From: Thunnus maccoyii
Taxonomy: Eukaryota > Chordata > Actinopteri > Scombriformes > Scombridae
Direction of reading: 5' to 3'
DNA length: 64,000 nucleotides
Assembly: GCF_910596095.1 (NCBI RefSeq)
Contig: NC_056553.1
Coordinates: 15,609,291-15,673,290 of the forward strand
Below are positions 10,445-22,041 of the stretch, piece by piece. The position numbers and the translations under genes are program-made. The notes below the pieces were generated by a model. It did not search any database. It saw only the letters and a list, made by a program, of their open reading frames with translations, and was not told the DNA's origin. Each line of letters begins with the position of its first letter. The first letter of the stretch is position 1.

Positions 10445-12425
10445 AATTTTCACATAATCTAATTTTAATTTAATTTGAATTTTATTACTTTGTTTGACAA
10501 GGACAGTGCATATTAATAACAATTCTGAAAATATGCCAGAGTTAGCGAGAAAGGCTAATTTTCATCTGTTGTCCTGGGCAGGCAAAGAGTTGGAAGCACA
10601 AATATTACGAATAAAAGCTTTGAAAATACAATCAACAATGAAAGCGGTGAAAATATACCGATACAAACAAGCCTGCATTACATAGAGACAAGAAACACAG
10701 GTCTTCAGACACAAAATCAACAATGGCATGACAACACATAAAACAAATAGCATGACAACACAATGTTAGGACTGGTAAAGTGTGGATATTACATACAAAG
10801 CTTATGATAAACAAGAGCAGCTCTTACACTAAGCATAAATAATGACAAGACATCAAAGAACACAAAAACACCTCATTGTTCTAGTGTTCACAAGTTTGAT
10901 TTTTAACCCTTAGATGCATACGTGGGTCAAAAATGATCCGATGAGGTTGTTTTCTTGAAATATCTTCGTAATGAAAAATTGTTATCATTTCATATTCCAG
11001 GTATTCCTCAAAAAACATGTTTTTGATATAATGCCATTTACATTTTTAACTTACCTTTTATACATTTTAAGAAATTGTAGTTTTTGTACTACTACCCCAA
11101 GCTTCCATAAGTGGGTCAAAAATCACCCGCATGCATTTTCTATGGAATCCAATGGGAACCTTTGATTCTTATCAACTGTGGCTGTCAGGAATAAATTAAC
11201 TGTGGACCACACAGACTATCAGAAGTGTCACCCCTCAGGAAGATTATTTTACACAGCAAGAGCTGATACGTGTAAGTATTATCTTCATATAATATTGTGT
11301 GTGTGTCTTTCATGACTGTTATTATTTATCAACAAATTAGCCTACTTTATAACTAGCCAACACTAGCTAGCTAACTAAGATAGCTAACATTACTATATGT
11401 ATTGTCTGTGTGTGTGTGTGCGTGTCATTCATGATTGTTGTGTGAAAGAGTATGTTATTATTTATCAACAAATTAGCCTACTTTATAACTAGCTAACACT
11501 AGCTAGCTAACTAATTTAGCTATCATTACTATATGTAGTGTGTGTGAGTGTATTTATTTATATAGCTACATATCGATCTATTGAAAACATTACTCTTATG
11601 TTTCCTCATCCAAGGTGTCATGGCTGCTAGATAAAACAGGGAAAAGAGAGAGGAACTGTCAATGACTGGACAGTTACACTCATACAAACAAACACACACA
11701 CACACACACACAATGGATGTTCACATTTTTCTATTGCTGTTCTGGGTAATTTTCTTTTTCAAAAATGTTAAGTGAAAAATAAAGATATTTCAAACATGAA
11801 ATCATTCTTGTGTGGACCTAAATATAATACTAAATATTATACAAGTGATTATTCTTAACCAAAATGACAAAAATGGCATAAAAACACATTGATTCTAATA
11901 TGGGTCATTTTTGACCCACTTATGGAAGAGTGTAGGGTCCAGTCACTCGTGCATCTAAGGGTTAATGAACCAGGCTTTTAATGTTGTGGTGAATGAATGG
12001 TAGTTGGCACAGTTTCTTATGTATTGTGGTAAATTGTTCCAATCTTGTGATGCTCTGACAGAAAAAGCAGATTGGCCAAAACTACTTTGTCTTCGTGGAA
12101 TAAGACAATCTCCTCTAGTTGTTGCTCTGGTAGTTCGGCTTGTTTTTAATGTGATGTAAGTACAGAGTGGTGGAGGAGCTGTATTGTGTAATACCTTGAA
12201 GACAATACACAGTCTACTGTATTTAACCATGTTTTCCCAGCTTAATAAGTTGTGCTTTTTCAAATATTGCAATGATGGTATCCTTGTGGCTTCATGTCTA
12301 GAGTTTTTATTGTTTGTTTGTACAGAGATTCTATTGGCTTTAGCGTGGTTTTATTGACATGTCCCCAACTTGTCAGACAGTACGTGATGTGTGGGAAGAT
12401 CATTGTGTTCATGAACACTTTTGCT
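10445..12425 (-). mobile_element. Non-LTR retrotransposon (CR1/Rex-like LINE), 3' part, antisense, block 1
   Basis: Read on the - strand, about 12420 to 11957 encodes the end of a LINE reverse transcriptase: FPHITYCLTSWGHVNKTTLK, then after a frame break LLSWENMVKYSRLCIVFKVL, and the C-terminal WNNLPQYIRNC. The 3' UTR continues at 10445-10912 and ends in an AATTT-type repeat tail. It is 5'-truncated and is itself interrupted by the piggyBac-like element at 10917-11961, whose terminus supplies the present stop codon. Confidence 0.7.
10917..11961. mobile_element. piggyBac-like non-autonomous element, block 1
   Basis: Flanked by TTAA on both sides (10913-10916 and 11962-11965), with inverted termini CCCTTAGATGCA and its complement. 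Subterminal copies of GGGTCAAAAATGATCC and GGGTCATTTTTGACCC are also inverted. No transposase ORF. Inside is a tandem duplication of about 137 bases (from about 11335 and about 11470, containing ACACTAGCTAGCTAAC). TTAA target plus CCC terminus is diagnostic of the superfamily. Confidence 0.85.
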
Positions 12426-12472
12426 GCATTAATGTCTATATATGTCTATTTAACATATCCCCTCTTTTTCAG

Positions 12473-13342
12473 ATCTTTTGGTCAGAGTAACAACAACTCA
12501 GAATAAGAATACAGGTAGGCCTACATAGTAATCAAGACAAAATGTGAAAACTGCAGACCATAATCCTATTTCACAATAAAAGTGATAAATGTGTTCACCG
12601 TGTTGGAGGCTAGAATGAGCTCCAGGTGGAGGAGCTCAAGAGAGAGAATGCAGGTGAGCTGCTTAAATCATTATTGAAAGTCAAGATGCTGCTATCAGCA
12701 TCAAACTGACTGCAGTGTCACTATATTGTGTGGTTGAAAAGCAGTATGTCAGTGAGGAAAATATTTTACAAACAAAAGATGCAGTTACATTTCTCAGAGA
12801 CTGCACATCAGTGACGTTTTCAATATGCACATCTTCCACATTTATACAGACTGACCAAGGGTGGCGTTTTCAGTTGGTCTTACTGATGCAGGATCAGTTG
12901 GACCCTTTGATACTGAAATCGCACTTAGGATAAGTAAAGTCTTCACCAATGTCGGCCAGGCCTACAACCCAACTACAGGTATTCAGCTCTTTTATATCCA
13001 GTTTTCAGTACTGATGTGAGGAGAAGTTCTGACCCCTCACTGATTTTCTCCTCTGATGCAGGTATCTTCACAGCCCCAGTCAGAGGAGCCTACTACTTCA
13101 GATTCACCTTGTGGGACAACCATAGTTCAGCTTGGATGGGTGCTAATCTTTATCACAATGACAAGAGAATCATGTACAGTTTAGACGGCAATGACAGCAT
13201 TGGATATGTCACTGTGTCTAATGCTTTAATTCTTCAACTAGAAAAGGGGGGCGTGATCTACACGACTCTCTAGTCAGACTACGTTGTTGCAGATGAGAGT
13301 GACAATCCCACCTTTGATGGTTTTCTGCTTTTCCCTCTGTGA
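12473..13342 (+). pseudogene. C1q-domain gene tail, type 1, block 1 copy a
   Basis: Pieces in order: 42-nt coil exon 12473-12514 (DLLVRVTTTQNKNT); a dead coil near 12600-12652 whose acceptor CAG is changed to CCG and which has lost 10 nt; C1q exon A 12850-12978, whose first full codon CGA is now TGA; C1q exon B 13062-13342 with TGG changed to TAG at 13271-13273, removing the last two C1q strands (SDYVVADE to FDGFLLFPL). Four lesions, so clearly a pseudogene. Block 2 (29336-30205) shares all of them. Confidence 0.85.
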
Positions 13343-13561
13343 ATGCAGCTGTAAAGTACCCACAGTTAATATTACACAGTTTCAACATTACTATGTTAAA
13401 AAATATAAGCATTTATAAAATCAAAATGACTGTTCTGTGTTTTTGTCTGGTTAGATGAAGAAGACTTAACAAGTCATATAACATTCTCACCTAAACCATA
13501 AAAGAAATACATTTTATAAAGAAGTTAACTTTAACTGTTAAACCCATGTTAGTGAATGTAT

Positions 13562-14205
13562 CACATCTTGCCTGGACTTTGTTTGTTTTTCTGGACTTTT
13601 TGTGTTCTTTGGGGTTTCCTGTGTTTCACTTCTGTTGTCAGTCCTTCTGGTCATATGATTTTGCTTGTTATTATTTGGGTGGTGGGTTAGAGGACTGCAT
13701 TATTTAGTTTATAGTGTTGTGTACTTAAGCTTATGTAATTCTGGGATGGTTTAATTTATGTTGGGTTGTGATTTAGAGTATTGTATTTTCTGGGTTTTGG
13801 TTTTCTGTTGCTCTGTGTTTCCTTGTGTGTTCATGTACTCTTCCACACTTGCCCTGCATTAGTCCTGCCCTGCTCTATTTGCCCCACACCTGCCCTGTTA
13901 GCCTCATCAGCCCTGCCCTGCTCCCTGTGTTTCCTGAGCCAATCGGCTCTCTGTCTGTTCACTCCCCTCTCCTGAGTTCTCCACCCATCTCCCCACCTGC
14001 ACCTCATCTCCTCGTTAGTTCAGTTACTTTGTAAGTCCTGGTTTTCTGTTCAGTATTTGTTGGATCATTTGTTTTGCCCTGTTCAGCTTTTTCTGTGTTG
14101 CCCTGTTCTGTCCTTTACTGCTTTGAGAATAAAGAAGATCTTCGTCAACTCTGCATGCCGGTCTCTGCATTTGGGTCCATTCCTGCTATTCTACACTCCA
14201 TGACA
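13562..14205 (+). repeat. Interspersed repeat resembling an LTR (first of three copies in the array)
   Basis: Starts TCACATCTTGCCTGGAC and ends CTCCATGACAGAATGACC, with GAATAAAGAAG before a CT-rich tail that includes TGCATTTGGGTCCATTCC. Copies lie at about 17010-17655 and 30420-31045. The AATAAA and the ACAGAATGACC end suggest a gypsy-type LTR, but no duplicated target was identified. Confidence 0.4.
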
Positions 14206-14677
14206 GAATGACCACAACCCCCACAGTGACACTCTGTGGATCCATCTATGCACCTTAGAGCTTTATATAGTGCAGTAGAGTCTTTACATATTTGGACAGT
14301 ACATGTTTTTTGTTGTGTTGGCTTTGCTCTGCAGCAGTATTTGCAATAAATTCTTTAAAAACACACATTAATACACATCAGATGAACCATGACCCAGTTG
14401 TAGCCCTTTACAACCTGAGTCTGGGAAACAAACATACACACTTTTGAAAGATCAAAGACTGAAATTGCTCTTATCAACGATTTAGTTCTCATGATCATTC
14501 AACATTAATGTACTGTAGTTTTTTAAGGATTCACTACAAATGATTTTAAAGAATATCATTCTAACTAGTTGTTTGCTTTAATTTCAGTTCAGTGTTCAAG
14601 GGTCTTTGGTGTTATTTTTACATTTGTTATCAGACACCTGTTTAATTCTCATACAGCAGTTCAGTGACGTTTATGTG

Positions 14678-14740
14678 TATATAAAGACAGGAGCTGAGGG
14701 ACACGTGTCAGACTGCATCTTGCTGTCTAAAGAGGGAGGT
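14678..14740 (+). promoter_or_regulatory. Orphan C1q-type promoter and leader, sub-copy a
   Basis: TATATAAA at 14678-14685 followed by ACACGTGTCAGACTGCATC and TTGCTGTCTAAAGAG, as in the live genes, but the signal-peptide exon is missing: the leader runs into the roughly 110-base insert also seen near 983-1080. Confidence 0.5.
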
Positions 14741-15344
14741 ACAGGCACTTGCACAGATAGACCTCAAAGGGGGGCTTGAGGACCTGCCCTTTTGGCCTTC
14801 TAGAGAGAAAGTTCCCCCTTTCAGGGGTGTTTTTTTTAAATAGATAAATAAATTCTTGTTATTCCTGCTACATCCAGTGTGAGACAACAATATACTCAGT
14901 ATCTCATCTTGTTTCTGAGTGTCACTGACAGAGAATTTATATTAGTGTATGTTAGTGTTAATATTTTACCGTGAGGTAAAGTGACTGTATGTGACAGAAC
15001 GTGGAACGTGTGTGGCGCTAACATTCAGTGTGGGGAGGGGGACTATTATTGTCATCACACATCCAATGCAAAATGACTATGGATACTGTCATGTAACATG
15101 TTTCTCCAAGTTGTTTAAGTCAGTCATAAAGTTGTGAAAAAGGTTTGCATCTTTATCCCCCAAAAGCTACAAGATAACAACGATGTAATTCACTTAAGAA
15201 AAACAACGAAATTAAGGGTGAATCAGTAGTGGTAGTGAGGAAGCCCGTTTGTAATCCTCATCCTTGCTTGGCAAATGTGCAACGGATTAAGGCTGGATGC
15301 ACTGATTAGACTAGGTCAAGCCTCACTTTTTCAATTATCCTGGA

Positions 15345-15862
15345 TTTCTGAATTCTGCTTTTGTGCAACAGCCCTCAGGAACAAAGACCATGAATACAGG
15401 AAAAAACTCAGAACATACACAGCACAAAAGCAGACGACTTGACAAAGACCAAACTGAAAACTGGACTATGAGTTCACAGAGTGTGATTGCAAACTAGACA
15501 CAGGGAGGGAAATGAGACACAGGTGAAACAGATGAGGTTATCAAACACAGGAAGTAAAGGTGACAAGACACAAGGAGAAAATATTTCAAAATAAAACAGG
15601 AACTAAAGTAAACAGACAACAGGTGACACAACACACGGGCAGACTGGGAGCAGATGAACTGGGGAAGACACTAGGAACAGGGCTGGGCTAACCAGGGTGA
15701 TGCAGGGCAGGTGAGAGGAGGTACACATAAACACAGGAGGAACAGACAAGGGAAATAGAGAAAGAAATGAAACCAGGCAACATAAATGCAACACTGAAAC
15801 TCAAGAGAATAAAATACAAAAAGAGTCCAAAAACCACAGAAAAAATCCAGGTAGGACGTGAC
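15345..15862 (-). repeat. Interspersed repeat, inverted, unique to sub-copy a
   Basis: Its reverse complement (GTCACGTCCTACCTGGATTT ... CCTGCCCTGCATCACC) has the same style and partly the same words as the repeat at 13562-14205. It probably belongs to a related LTR family in opposite orientation, and it separates the two tandem copies. Confidence 0.35.
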
Positions 15863-15865
15863 AAT

Positions 15866-18654
15866 GTCTATATATGTCTATTTAACATATTCATTTTTCC
15901 CATATATTGCAGATCTTTTGGTCAGGGTAACATCAACTCAGAATAAGAATACAGGTAGGCCTACATAGTAACCAAGACAAAATGTGAAAACTGCAGACCA
16001 TAATCCTATTTCAGAGTAAAAGTGATAAATGTGTTCACAGTGTTGGAGGCCAGAATGAGCTCCAATGAAAACGAGGTGGAGGAGCTCAAGAGAGAGAATG
16101 CAGGTAAGCTGCTTAAATTATTATTGAAAGTCAAGATGCTGCTATCAGCATCAAACTGACTATAGTGTCACTATATTGTGTGGTTGAAAAGCAGTATGTC
16201 AGTGAGGAAAATATTTTACAAACAAGAGATGCAGTTACATTTCTCAGAGACTGCACATCAGTGATGTTTTCAATATGCACGTCTTTCACATTCACACAGA
16301 CCGACAAAGGTGGCGTTTTCAGTCGGTCTTACTAACATAGGACATGTTGGACTGTTTGATACTGAAATCACACTTAAGTTAAGTAAAGTCTTCACCAATA
16401 TCAGCCAGGCCTACAACCCAACTACAGGTATTCAGCTCTTTTATATTCAGTTTTCAGTACTGATGTGGGGAGAAGTTCTGACCCCTCACTGATTTTCTCC
16501 TCTGATGCAGGTATCTTCACAGCCCCAGTCAGAGGAGCCTACTACTTCACATTCACCTTGTGGGACAACCATAGTTCAGCTTGGATGGGTGCTAATCTTT
16601 ATCACAATGACAAGAGAATCATGTACAGTTTAGACGGCAATGACAGCATTGGATATGTCACTGTGTCTAATGCTTTAATTCTTCAACTAGAAAAGAGGGA
16701 CGTGATCTACACGACTCTCTAGTCAGACTACGTTGTTGCAGATGAGAGTGACAATCCCACCTTTGATGGTTCTCTGCTTTTCCCTCTGTGAATGCAGCTG
16801 TAAAGTACCCACAGTTAATATTACACAGTTTCAACATTACTATGTTAAAAAATATAAGCATTTATAAAATCAAAATGACTTTTCTGTGTTTTTGTCTGGT
16901 TAGATGAAGAAGACTTAACAAGTCATATAACATTCTCACCTAAACCATAAAAGAAATACATTTTATAAAGAAGTTAACTTTAACTGTTAAACCCATGTTA
17001 GTGAATGTGTCACATCTTGCCTGGACTTTGTTTGTTTTTCTGGACTTTTTGTGTTCTTTGGGGTTTCCTGTGTTTCACTTCTGTTGTCAGTCCTTCTGGT
17101 CATATGATTTTGCTTGTTATTATTTGGGTGGTGGGTTAGAGGACTGCATTATTTAGTTTATAGTGTTGTGTACTTAAGCTTATGTAATTCTGGGATGGTT
17201 TGATTTATGTTGGGTTGTGATTTAGAATATTGTATTTTCTGGGTTTTGGTTTTCTGTTGCTCTGTGTTTCCTTGTGTGTTCATGTAATCTTCCACACTTG
17301 CCCTGCATTAGTCCTGCCCTGCTCTGTTTTCCCCACACCTGCCCTGTTAGACTCATCAGCCCTGCCCTGCTCCCTGTGTTTCCTGAGCCAATCGGCTCTC
17401 TGTCTGTTCACTCCCCTCTCCTGAGTTCTCCACCCATCTCCCCACCTGCACCTCATCTCCTCGTTAGTTCAGTTACTTTGTAAGTCCTGGTTTTCTGTTC
17501 AGTATTTGTTGGATCATTTGTTTTGCCCTGTTCAGTTTGTTCTGTGTTGCCCTGTTCTGTCCTTTACCGCTTTGAGAATAAAGAAGTTCTTTGTCAACTC
17601 TGCATGCCGGTCTCTGCATTTGGGTCCATTCCTGCTATTCTACACTCCATGACAGAATGACCACAACTCCCACAGTGACACTCTGTGGATCCATCTATGC
17701 ACCTTAGAGCTTTATATAGTGCAGTAGAGTCTTTACATATTTGGACAGTACATGTTTTTTGTTGTGTTGGCTTTGCTCTGCAGCAGTATTTGCAATAAAT
17801 TCTTTAAAAACACACATTAATACACATCAGATGAACCATGACCCAGTTGTAGCCCTTTACAACCTGAGTCTGGGAAACAAACATACACACTTTTGAAAGA
17901 TCAAAGACTGAAATTGCTCTTATCAACTGTTTAGTCCTCATGATCATTCAACATTAATGTACTGTGGTTTTTTAAGGATTCACTATAAGTGATTTTATAG
18001 AATATCATTCTAACTAGTTGTTTGCTTTAATTTCAGTTCAGTGTTCAAGGGTCTTTGGTGTTATTTTTACATTTGTTATCAGACACCTGTTTAATTCTCA
18101 TACAGCAGTTCAGTGACGTTTATGTGTATATTAAGACAGGAGCTGAGGGACACGTGTCAGACTGCATCTTGCTGTCTAAAGAGGGAGGTACAGGCACTTG
18201 CACAGATAGACCTCAAAGGGGGGCTTGAGGACCTGCCCTTTTGGCCTTCTAGAGAGAAAGTTCCCCCTTTCAGGGGTGTTTTTTTTAAAATAGATAAATA
18301 AATTCTTGTTATTCCTGCTACATCCAGCGTGAGACAACAATATACTCAGTATCTCATCTTGTTTCTGAGTGTCACTGACAGAGAATTTATATTAGTGTAT
18401 GTTAGTGTTAATATTTTACCGTGAGGTAAAGTGACTGTAGGTGACAGAACGTGGAACGTGTGTGGAGCTAACATTCAGTGTGGGGAGGGGGACTATTATT
18501 GTCATCACACATCCAATGCAAAATGACTATGGATACTGTCATGTAACATGTTTCTCCAAGTTGTTTAAGTCAGTCATAAAGTTGTGAAAAAGGTTTGCAT
18601 CTTTATCCCCCAAAAGCTACAAGATAACAACGATGTAATTCACTTAAGATGAAC
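15866..18654 (+). repeat. Tandem duplication within block 1, second copy
   Basis: Second copy of the 12432-15203 segment. It retains an intact splice acceptor and full-length stalk exon (16041-16103) that are broken in the first copy, so the two are not simply a last-step duplication of one another. Confidence 0.7.
15913..16791 (+). pseudogene. C1q-domain gene tail, type 1, block 1 copy b
   Basis: Coil exons 15913-15954 (DLLVRVTSTQNKNT) and 16041-16103 (VLEARMSSNENEVEELKREN) are both intact with good splice sites. C1q exon A 16300-16427 is 128 nt instead of 129: one base is lost in CGACAAAGGTGG, which brings a stop into frame. Exon B 16511-16791 carries the same TAG (16720-16722) as copies a and block 2. 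No signal exon is attached. Pseudogene. Confidence 0.85.
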
Positions 18655-19010
18655 ATCAGATGAACCATGACCCAGTTGTAGCCCTTTACAACCTGAGTCT
18701 GGGAAACAAACATACACACTTTTGAAAGATCAAAGACTGAAATTGCTCTTATCAACTGTTAAGTTCTCATGATCATTTAACATTAATGTACTATAGTTTT
18801 TTAAGGATTCACTACAAATGATTTGAAAAGAACATCATTCTAAATAGATGTTGGTTCAAGGATCGTTAAAGTTATTTTTATATTTGTTATCAGACACCTG
18901 TGTAATTCTCATACAGCGGGCCAGTGACCTGTTTTATGTGTATATAAAGATGGGAACTGAGTGAGACGTGTCAGACTGCATCTTGCTGTCTAAAGAGGTG
19001 ATATTTCACA
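16792..19010. other. Intergenic segment between block 1 and block 2
   Basis: No gene. It holds another copy of the LTR-like repeat (about 17010-17655), an orphan promoter with a mutated TATA (TATATTAA near 18126), the roughly 110-base insert, and a third partial repeat of the GATGAACCATGACCCAG segment at about 18658. It ends with the live-type promoter (TATATAAA 18941-18948) of the block-2 dead gene. Confidence 0.55.
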
Positions 19011-20996
19011 ATGAGGTGCACTACAGCTTTTCTGGTGTTGCTGCTCTGTCTGTACTGGACGAGGGCTCAGGGTGAGAGTGGAGGGGTGACAGAGAATGAT
19101 GTCACTCAGCAGGGACAGAGCAGAGACCTTTAGAGGGGCAGTTGCTCAAAGTTAAAAAGGGGAACATGGAACAAGATTTTAAAAAACCACATACACCAAC
19201 ATAATTTATAGCACAACCTGTTGAAGTATAGCAACTCATATTCAAGCAGAATGTAACATGGAATCTTACAACAAACTGCATCATACTTCAAGTATTTTTG
19301 TCTGAAGGACTCAGTTTATAATGTTTGACTGAACGACATATAAAACAATTTACTTTCAAAAACAAAAACCCCTGAATGGTGAAAAGGCTGCTTCTTTAAA
19401 GACATTTAGCATAAACATATTGTTTCTAAACAAAGAATATGCTTTTGATATGATGACAATCTCTGATCCAGACATAACATATAGCTCTTCAAATCCCATA
19501 ATTACAAAGAAATAAAAAAAACAAAAAACATAGACAAGACATACAACAACTGGGATGGAAAGGGGAGAATCTTTAAAGACTATAAAATACAGCTAAAAAT
19601 AACAGAGAGGCAGAGTTCAAAAGTAGTTCAAGAGACAGTGAGACAAAATCAGCTGCTACAGTCTTATCTTAAAACAAACTAAACCGCAAAAATATTTATA
19701 AATGCTTGGACTCCATTTGCTGTATTTCAGAACATGGTTGAAATACCTTATTGGATGTTTTAATTGTTTTTAAAATGGAGATGTCACTGAATAAAGACTC
19801 AACTTTGTAGGATTCTTTAATATACATTTTTCCAACCAAAATGAGAACAAAATGAATTGTGATTATTCACCACTGGATGTTTTTCTGATATATACAGTAC
19901 TTTTCTGCTACTTCTACTTCTAGTCAGCACATCTTCAAGGTTTAAAACAATAAGAAACATCCACTGAGCTGCGATGTGTCATTTTCAGTTTTTCCAAACA
20001 TGCTTGTCAGTAATGTGAAAATAGTCTCCCAAGTATTTAAATATTTACACAGAGATTTCTTTTTTTTTTTGCTGGTGTCTCACCTATTTCAACCATTTAA
20101 CAGCTTGTGAAAACATCATGATAATAGAGTTGTTGTGTAGTGTTACTACCTGTATTAAAGGATTTGTTAGTCCTTTTATAGCAGGTTTCAAATTTGTGCT
20201 TTGACTTTTGTTTGTTAAGATGTCCTTTAGTTTACATTTGGATAACAGATTGTGCCTTTAAAAATATTTACCAGAACAGTAATTTATCTATATACAGCTG
20301 TAAGTTTCTTACCAGTTTTCCTGCTTTGAATGTGTTCATGTCTCTCCATCACCTGACACCTGGGCTGCTTCTATGTGTTTCTCTTTCCTCCTTTAACTGT
20401 TTCTTTCAATCTTGAATCAGTTGTGTCATCTTTACTTTCTCCTTGTTTTTCTTTCAACACTTTTACATCCTGCAATTCTTCCTCATTTCTGTTTCATCTC
20501 TCCTGATTCTTTCACTTACTCTGGAAATGTAAAAAGCTTCCTTTTAAAAGTCTGACAGAGCATGAAGCAGAACTTTAACTTGTATGGTGTTAATTACACT
20601 AATTGTGGACAAACAATACATCAGCAGTAAAGCTATCCAAACTATCAAGCTAACGTTACATTAACATTACTGTAAAGTAAATAACATTAATATTATTATA
20701 TACTGCCCCCTGCACCTACCACAGACAGAGATTCAGACAGAGGTTCAGTCTGAGATCCTGGGTGTCCCATGTAACTTTTATATCAGCTTTATGGTGAATA
20801 TACTGTATATTTCCATTTTTTGTTTTTTAATTTGACCAGAGACTATCAGCCATCAGCCATTTATGTATTTAGCAGAGACAAGTTCAACATGAGATTTTAA
20901 ATCTGGCTGTTGATCAATTATTAATCTGCTTATTAATTTCGCCTTCTATTGCAGATCTTCTGGTCAGAGTAACAGTGTGTGAAAATAAGAGCACAG
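19011..20996 (+). pseudogene. C1q-like gene 5' exons, block 2, split by transposon and deletion
   Basis: Signal exon from ATG 19011 (MRCTTAFLVLLLCLYWTRAQ) runs into the hAT-like insertion at 19110. Beyond it only a short piece of exon 1 (TTCAGTCTGAGATCCTGGG, near 20745) remains; a deletion of about 330 bases, shared exactly with block 3, joins it to intron sequence (CCATGTAACTTTTATATC). The 42-nt coil exon is at 20955-20996. Dead. Confidence 0.8.
19110..20720. mobile_element. hAT-like element, block-2 copy
   Basis: Orthologous to 1227-2935. The left target octamer TCACTCAG is at 19102-19109; the right junction has decayed (CACCTACCACAGACAGAG). It lacks a segment of about 110 bases present near 1405-1510 in block 1 (containing CCCCACCTGATGAAACAAAG). 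Confidence 0.6.
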
Positions 20997-21197
20997 GTTG
21001 GCCTACATAGTGATCATGTAAAAAACTTGAAACCTGCTGACCATAAACATACTTCATAATAATATTAATGTTAAATATGTTCACATGTGTGCAACACATG
21101 TCTGAGTCTGGGAAAACCAACCCATACACACAAAAAGATCAGAGACTGAAATCCCACTTATCACCTGTTTAGTTCTGATGAGGATCTGATGATCATT

Positions 21198-21824
21198 CAA
21201 CATTAAAGGTTCACAACTTTTCTGTCTTAAAACAACAGTCAGGTGTGTATATGAACAGTGAAAGAGGTTTTCCTCACTGTAATCATTCCTCCTGTTCATA
21301 CTGGATATTAAAAGATCCTCTTCAAATGTGCTTTCAATGTAAGTGATGGGGGCCAAAAGTCATTTTGTGCAGAAATGCATTTAAAAGTTGATGTGAAGCT
21401 TATATGAAGCTTCAACAGTCTGAGTTAGTCATATCAAGTGGATATCTGCCACATTTACAGTCTTTTTAGCATCAAATTCCCTCTTTGTGTTTCCTCACAC
21501 AGTGTTTCCCTGTTGAGCTATAGTGGAAGTATAGTAACAAAAGAGGAACTTTTACACTAAAAAGACTGTAATGTTGAAAGAGATCTACTTGATTTGACTC
21601 ATTTGGACGGCTGAAGCTTCATATTAGCTTCAGATAAACTTTTAAATATATTTTTGCACAAAAGGAGGTTTGTGGATTTTGGCTCCAATCAATTACATTA
21701 TAAGTGCATTTTGAAGGGATCTTCTAATGTTCAGTATGAACAGGAACATTTTAATGTTCATAAGGGCACCTGACTGTTGTTTTAAAAGAGACTTGAAAGA
21801 TTGTGAACTCGTCCTTTAATGTTG
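21198..21824. mobile_element. Foldback MITE, block-2 copy
   Basis: Same inverted-arm element and position as 3736-4361, with scattered substitutions. Confidence 0.6.
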
Positions 21825-21971
21825 TTATATTGAAGGGAAGAACATCATTCTAACTTGTTGATTGCTTTAAACTCAGTTCAGTGTTCAAGGATCTTTGGTG
21901 CTATTTTTATATTTGTTATCAAAGACACCTGTTTCATTCTCATACAGCAGTTCAGTGACCTGTTTTACGTG

Positions 21972-21979
21972 TATATAAA
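21972..21979 (+). promoter_or_regulatory. TATA box of intact C1q gene B
   Basis: TATATAAA in GTGTATATAAAGACGGGAAC, about 65 bases upstream of the ATG at 22042. Confidence 0.65.
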
Positions 21980-22041
21980 GACGGGAACTGAGCGAGACGT
22001 GTCAGACTGCATCTTGCTGTCTAAAGAGGTGATATTTCACA

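Larger units (their letters stand above)
12432..15203 (+). repeat. Tandem duplication within block 1, first copy (about 3.4-kb period)
   Basis: From GTCTATATATGTCTATTTAAC to GATGTAATTCACTTAAGA this stretch recurs at about 15866-18654, with the C1q exons offset by 3449 bases. It contains the dead C1q tail, a repeat of gypsy-LTR appearance, and an orphan promoter. Confidence 0.75.
13343..15912. other. Intergenic segment of sub-copy a
   Basis: No gene. Contents in order: 3' flank of the dead tail, an interspersed repeat (13562-14205), an orphan C1q-type promoter (14678-14740), unannotated AT-rich sequence, and a second interspersed repeat in the other orientation (about 15345-15862). Confidence 0.55.

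Noticed and set aside
13781-14034. Pro/Cys/Leu-rich overlapping ORFs (also 17230-17483)
   Set aside because: They fall in the CT-rich LTR-like repeat and have two overlapping frames of biased composition; no gene.
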